Shown piece after piece: positions 60,601-64,000 of a stretch of 64,000 nt of DNA. This stretch comes from Eopsaltria australis. Taxonomy: Eukaryota; Chordata; Aves; Passeriformes; Petroicidae. Under the pieces are notes generated by a model, which was not told the origin of the DNA, did not search any database, and saw only the letters and a program-made list of their open reading frames with translations. Made by a program: the position numbers and the translations under genes. The number at the start of each line of letters is the position of its first letter. Within the stretch, counting starts at the first letter, position 1. The stretch lies in contig JAVTVJ010000012.1 of the NCBI GenBank assembly GCA_034509425.1, positions 12,125,001-12,189,000 of the forward strand, written 5' to 3'.

Positions 60601-63600
60601 AAAGAAATTTTTTGCAGCAATGGGAATGTGAATCCTCCCCAGGTCTTGATTCTGACAGAGAGCAAACTTTTTGGCACTTTGCTCTGATTTGGTTCTCGTT
60701 TAGAAAAAGGGTACACTACGACCTTTCTCCAAGAGCCATTCAGATCTCCCATTTAACCTTGAAAGTTCTTTGAGAAAAGAAGGCTGCACGGGACAGAATT
60801 TAACATGGGGCACTTCAGTTTTAGGTACAAGTAGAAATAGGAGCAAGCTAAAAATAGTAAATAGACATTTCTAACCCAGTGATTCTCAGCTGTGGAATTA
60901 AAACCACAAGAATCTCATGAGAACTCTTAAGGGATCACAAAATAATACATCCAGGCAGTGTCAGCCAGCAAGAACACTGTTCCTGCAGGATGAAGGAGTA
61001 CCGATTATACATTTAAACACTGACTGCAACAATTTACATCAACCAAAAACTACTATCTGCCTTTAATTTCTGGCAGCAGCTCAGTTCCCTGGGGAAGAAG
61101 AGACAGAACAGAAGAAATGGTGTTTACATCTGCAGTTATGATTTAAGTCACTTTTCAGTCTTCCTTCTGCTATTCTATTTCCTTGAAGGAGCAGAGATGC
61201 TGCCAACACAGAAGGTGCTCAAAGACAAAGCAGAGCCAAATGGACATAACTTCCAGAAGCTGGATGTGTTTCTCCAGCCAATTTTTCTTTTGCCCCATGC
61301 TGATGACTGTAGGACTGAATATTCTGTGTGAGTAGTTTCACCTGATATACTGAATCACAAGTCTTCTGACCATGAACAGAGAAAGGAGAATATAGTGATG
61401 GCAATAGGTCTAATTTTCTCACCAAAGTAAATACACAGGAAAGAGTCTGCCACCTCTGTGCATTTATGAAGAAGCAGCTCAGAACAGGATAAAGCCCTGC
61501 TATTCTGTCCTGAAGTTTCTGTCAGTATATTTTCTCAATAGCTGCTCTAAAACATTTTTAAAAGAGCTTGTCTAAGCTTATTTCAACTGTAAAGTTCAAA
61601 GTCTTTATGTTGAACAAATCCTGACAAAGATGGAAAAGAGCACAGAAAGCAATTCTGGGTTTTTTTCCACTTCTCCCCTTTGCCTTTGAGGTCTGTGTGT
61701 GGTTGCATCAGTCGATCAAAATTGCCAGGAGGCCCACAAACAACACATACCAATAGTAAAGCAAAAACCATAGCCCTCTGCCATTAATGCTTCATGGTGG
61801 GTGATTTTTAGCCATGTGCAGACAGGCAACAAGAGACTTGCAAACCACTTAAACTCTCTTAGTAAATTTTAAGTGGGTCCTAAGAGGTGCAGAAGCCTGG
61901 AGTTGGCCTTCAGCTCAAATGCAAATTCCATGTGATGTGTGCCAAATTATTCCAGGCAGCAGAGTCCTTATCAACATGTGTCCTTGTGCTACTTTTCAGC
62001 ACCGTCGTTATTACAAGGAATCACAAAAGTATTATCTGCATTTTGTGCTTATACAAAACTGGACATCTCAAATGAGTGCCTCAGGAAGGCAGAGGCAGTG
62101 CACAATAAAACCTGAGAGAGGGCCAGAGGGAGAAATATATAAAGAAAAAGTGAGATAGAGTTTTAAGCTGTTCTACAGGCAGCAAAATACGCCTGCTCAA
62201 AAATGCAATTATTGTTTTCTTCTGTTTGTGAGCACTTATTTATTCAGGTCACTGCATGAATCAAATAAGAAGACACTCATGTTTTCCATGCTGACTTCTG
62301 GGTACTTTAAATGAACTTCATATGAAGATCTGCTATGGGATTTGGGGGTTTGCTGATGGGTTTTTCTTTGTACTAAAAATTGAGGTAGGTCCCTAATACA
62401 AGTATCTTTGTAAGTATGAGAAATCTTGGATTTTGATTTATGTCTACACCAAAATTTTACATACTAAATGCACAGATTCTTTACTTATGCTTCTCCTTAT
62501 ACTAAGGAGTATAGTTAGTGTAACCCATTCCTGTAGGGTACAAAGACAGCGTAAGGTTTACATACAATTCAAGGTTTCAGCAATTTTACCTCTGCTCATC
62601 TGCTCTGACCTCTACATGTTCCTTTTATATAGGGAGTTATAAAATAAGGGAACTTAAAAGTAAATTAACTTTAGTGGCCATGGAAATATTGCTATTGCTA
62701 CATGCATAACAGTAGGCATGGGCTTGCACCTTCCTATTGCATTGCATACACTGAATACAGACACGCATATGTGGAAGCACAGCAGACGAAGAAAAATCTC
62801 AAGATCCTCTGCTTTATGGAGACATGAATGGCAGAAGAGCCTGTAAGCAGCCTGGAAAAAGGATTTTGAGAACTTGAGTAACTGCAGATGTTGCTTTGAT
62901 TACACAAAGGAAATTTTCTTCTAGTGCAAATCCCTTTTTACTCCACCTCTGTCTTTGGGCTACTGCATCTGTGTTGTGTTATCCAGAATACACAGCTTAG
63001 ACAACAAAGTGGCACTGAGGGCTAGAATAAATATGAAGGGGGGAAGTCATCTGGTGCTTCACTCATCACCACCACCACTCCCATATGCCTTCAGTTTGGA
63101 TTTGGCGAGAATTTATCAGACATTTCACTCCAAATCTATCTAGACATCTCTGACCCTTTACAGCAAATAGCTGACCTTCACTCAAAAAGTAGTGTGAAGT
63201 AGTAAAGGACAAAAAACAAAACAGCTACAGTTATCTCAATGGATAAGACTTATTGATTCATATGAGTTCAGTCCACAACTTTTGAGTTTGTTTACTGTAA
63301 AATATTATTTTATAAATTCTCTCTTTCCTATTTGAACCAAAATAAACTGCATTTCCTAATACCATACACCCTGAGAGATGCTGCCACATGCTCTATTCAA
63401 ACACAAGCTCAAATTAACCCACCATGGCAGCAACTCCCTTCAAGGCTTTTGAGTCTCTTGGGAGATATTGCCCTCCTCTGTCCCAGTGAAGCAGAAAACC
63501 ATCCTGTATTCAGATGAAAAAAAAATCTGTTTCTATATTCATTTAAAATATTTCAAGCATTAGCCCTCTTAAAAAAAAAATAAATTATTCAAATCTGCTT

Positions 63601-64000
63601 AGGGCTTATATGAAGGAGGAAATCTTGTCAAAGCAATATTGTTCATTATTATTACTAATAACCAACAACTTTTAAAGCACAGATAAGGACTGACCAAGCA
63701 CTGAATGTTTAAACACATTCACTGTGGGTTTTCTGGTCACTTTCTGAGTACACATCTCACAAATCACTGAGCTGTACTGGAACAAAAGAAAATGTAAGGT
63801 GATTTGAATAGGTACCTGTAGCAAATTAACTGCAAAATGCTTCCCCTGGGAAGCTTCTGACACACATTGCCTCACAAGAAGCACTGAATCAGGAAAATTC
63901 TTGCATAAAAACGATATTTTGAATATCAAGAGACGCTGAGATTCATTAAAATTAGTAAGGTATCTGTAAAACAGGTAACAAAAAATATATCTTTACACAG

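Larger units (their letters stand above)
51043..64000 (-). other. FLRT2: FLRT2 intron (partial), non-coding
   Basis: This is the sequence upstream of the acceptor on the FLRT2 strand. I see no further exon, CpG island or promoter here, so the non-coding first exon and promoter should lie beyond the right edge. Open frames at 56063-56389 and 59507-59851 begin with ATG but have no recognisable domain and are probably chance. Simple repeats are listed separately. A slightly CpG-containing patch near 59400-59480 is noted without assignment. Confidence 0.6.

Noticed and set aside
1..64000. CRISPR arrays, integrons, phage or bacterial systems
   Set aside because: The sequence is vertebrate nuclear DNA. 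The only tandem arrays are simple microsatellites without spacers.

Overview
The window reads as vertebrate nuclear DNA from a bird, most likely a passerine. It is AT-rich, almost devoid of coding sequence, and carries short 5'-truncated CR1 LINE fragments, the dominant avian retrotransposon. One element (about 25150-25290) joins a tRNA-Ile-like head to a CR1 tail, the architecture described for the passerine SINE TguSINE1. I see no operons, bacterial genes, CRISPR arrays, functional RNA genes or intact viruses.

Only one protein-coding gene can be supported: FLRT2 on the minus strand. Its whole 661-residue product is encoded by one uninterrupted exon (48653-50638). Upstream on that strand are a 404-nt 5' leader segment with several upstream AUGs, a strong splice acceptor at 51043/51042, and about 13 kb of what should be an intron leading to a non-coding first exon outside the window. 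Downstream (below 48653) lies a 3' UTR whose end I cannot fix; canonical poly(A) signals first appear 3.6-3.9 kb past the stop.

Layout. 1-12508: non-coding, with a decayed palindromic MITE-like element at 6603-6744 and a G-rich quadruplex-type tract at 3503-3528. 12509-12685: CR1 fragment. 18076-18505: CR1-X-like fragment with an internal deletion, abutting a GGAA microsatellite of roughly 62 units (18506-18754). 21055-21345: another CR1 fragment, followed by a CA repeat. 25150-25290: the tRNA/CR1 SINE. 25648-26485: the longest CR1, including the end of its reverse transcriptase reading frame. 26486-44730: mostly featureless gene desert, except for an unexplained GC/CpG-rich island at about 37200-37600. 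44731-51042: FLRT2 terminal exon. 51043-64000: FLRT2 intron, with a TTTGG pentamer array and a 25-A tract.

FLRT2 is a cell-surface adhesion and guidance protein. The large non-coding flanks fit a developmentally regulated gene in a desert, but individual enhancers cannot be called without alignments. I found no previously undescribed system. The items most worth a second look are the GC-rich island, the SINE lying near its probable LINE partner, the GGAA array and the uORF-rich FLRT2 leader.
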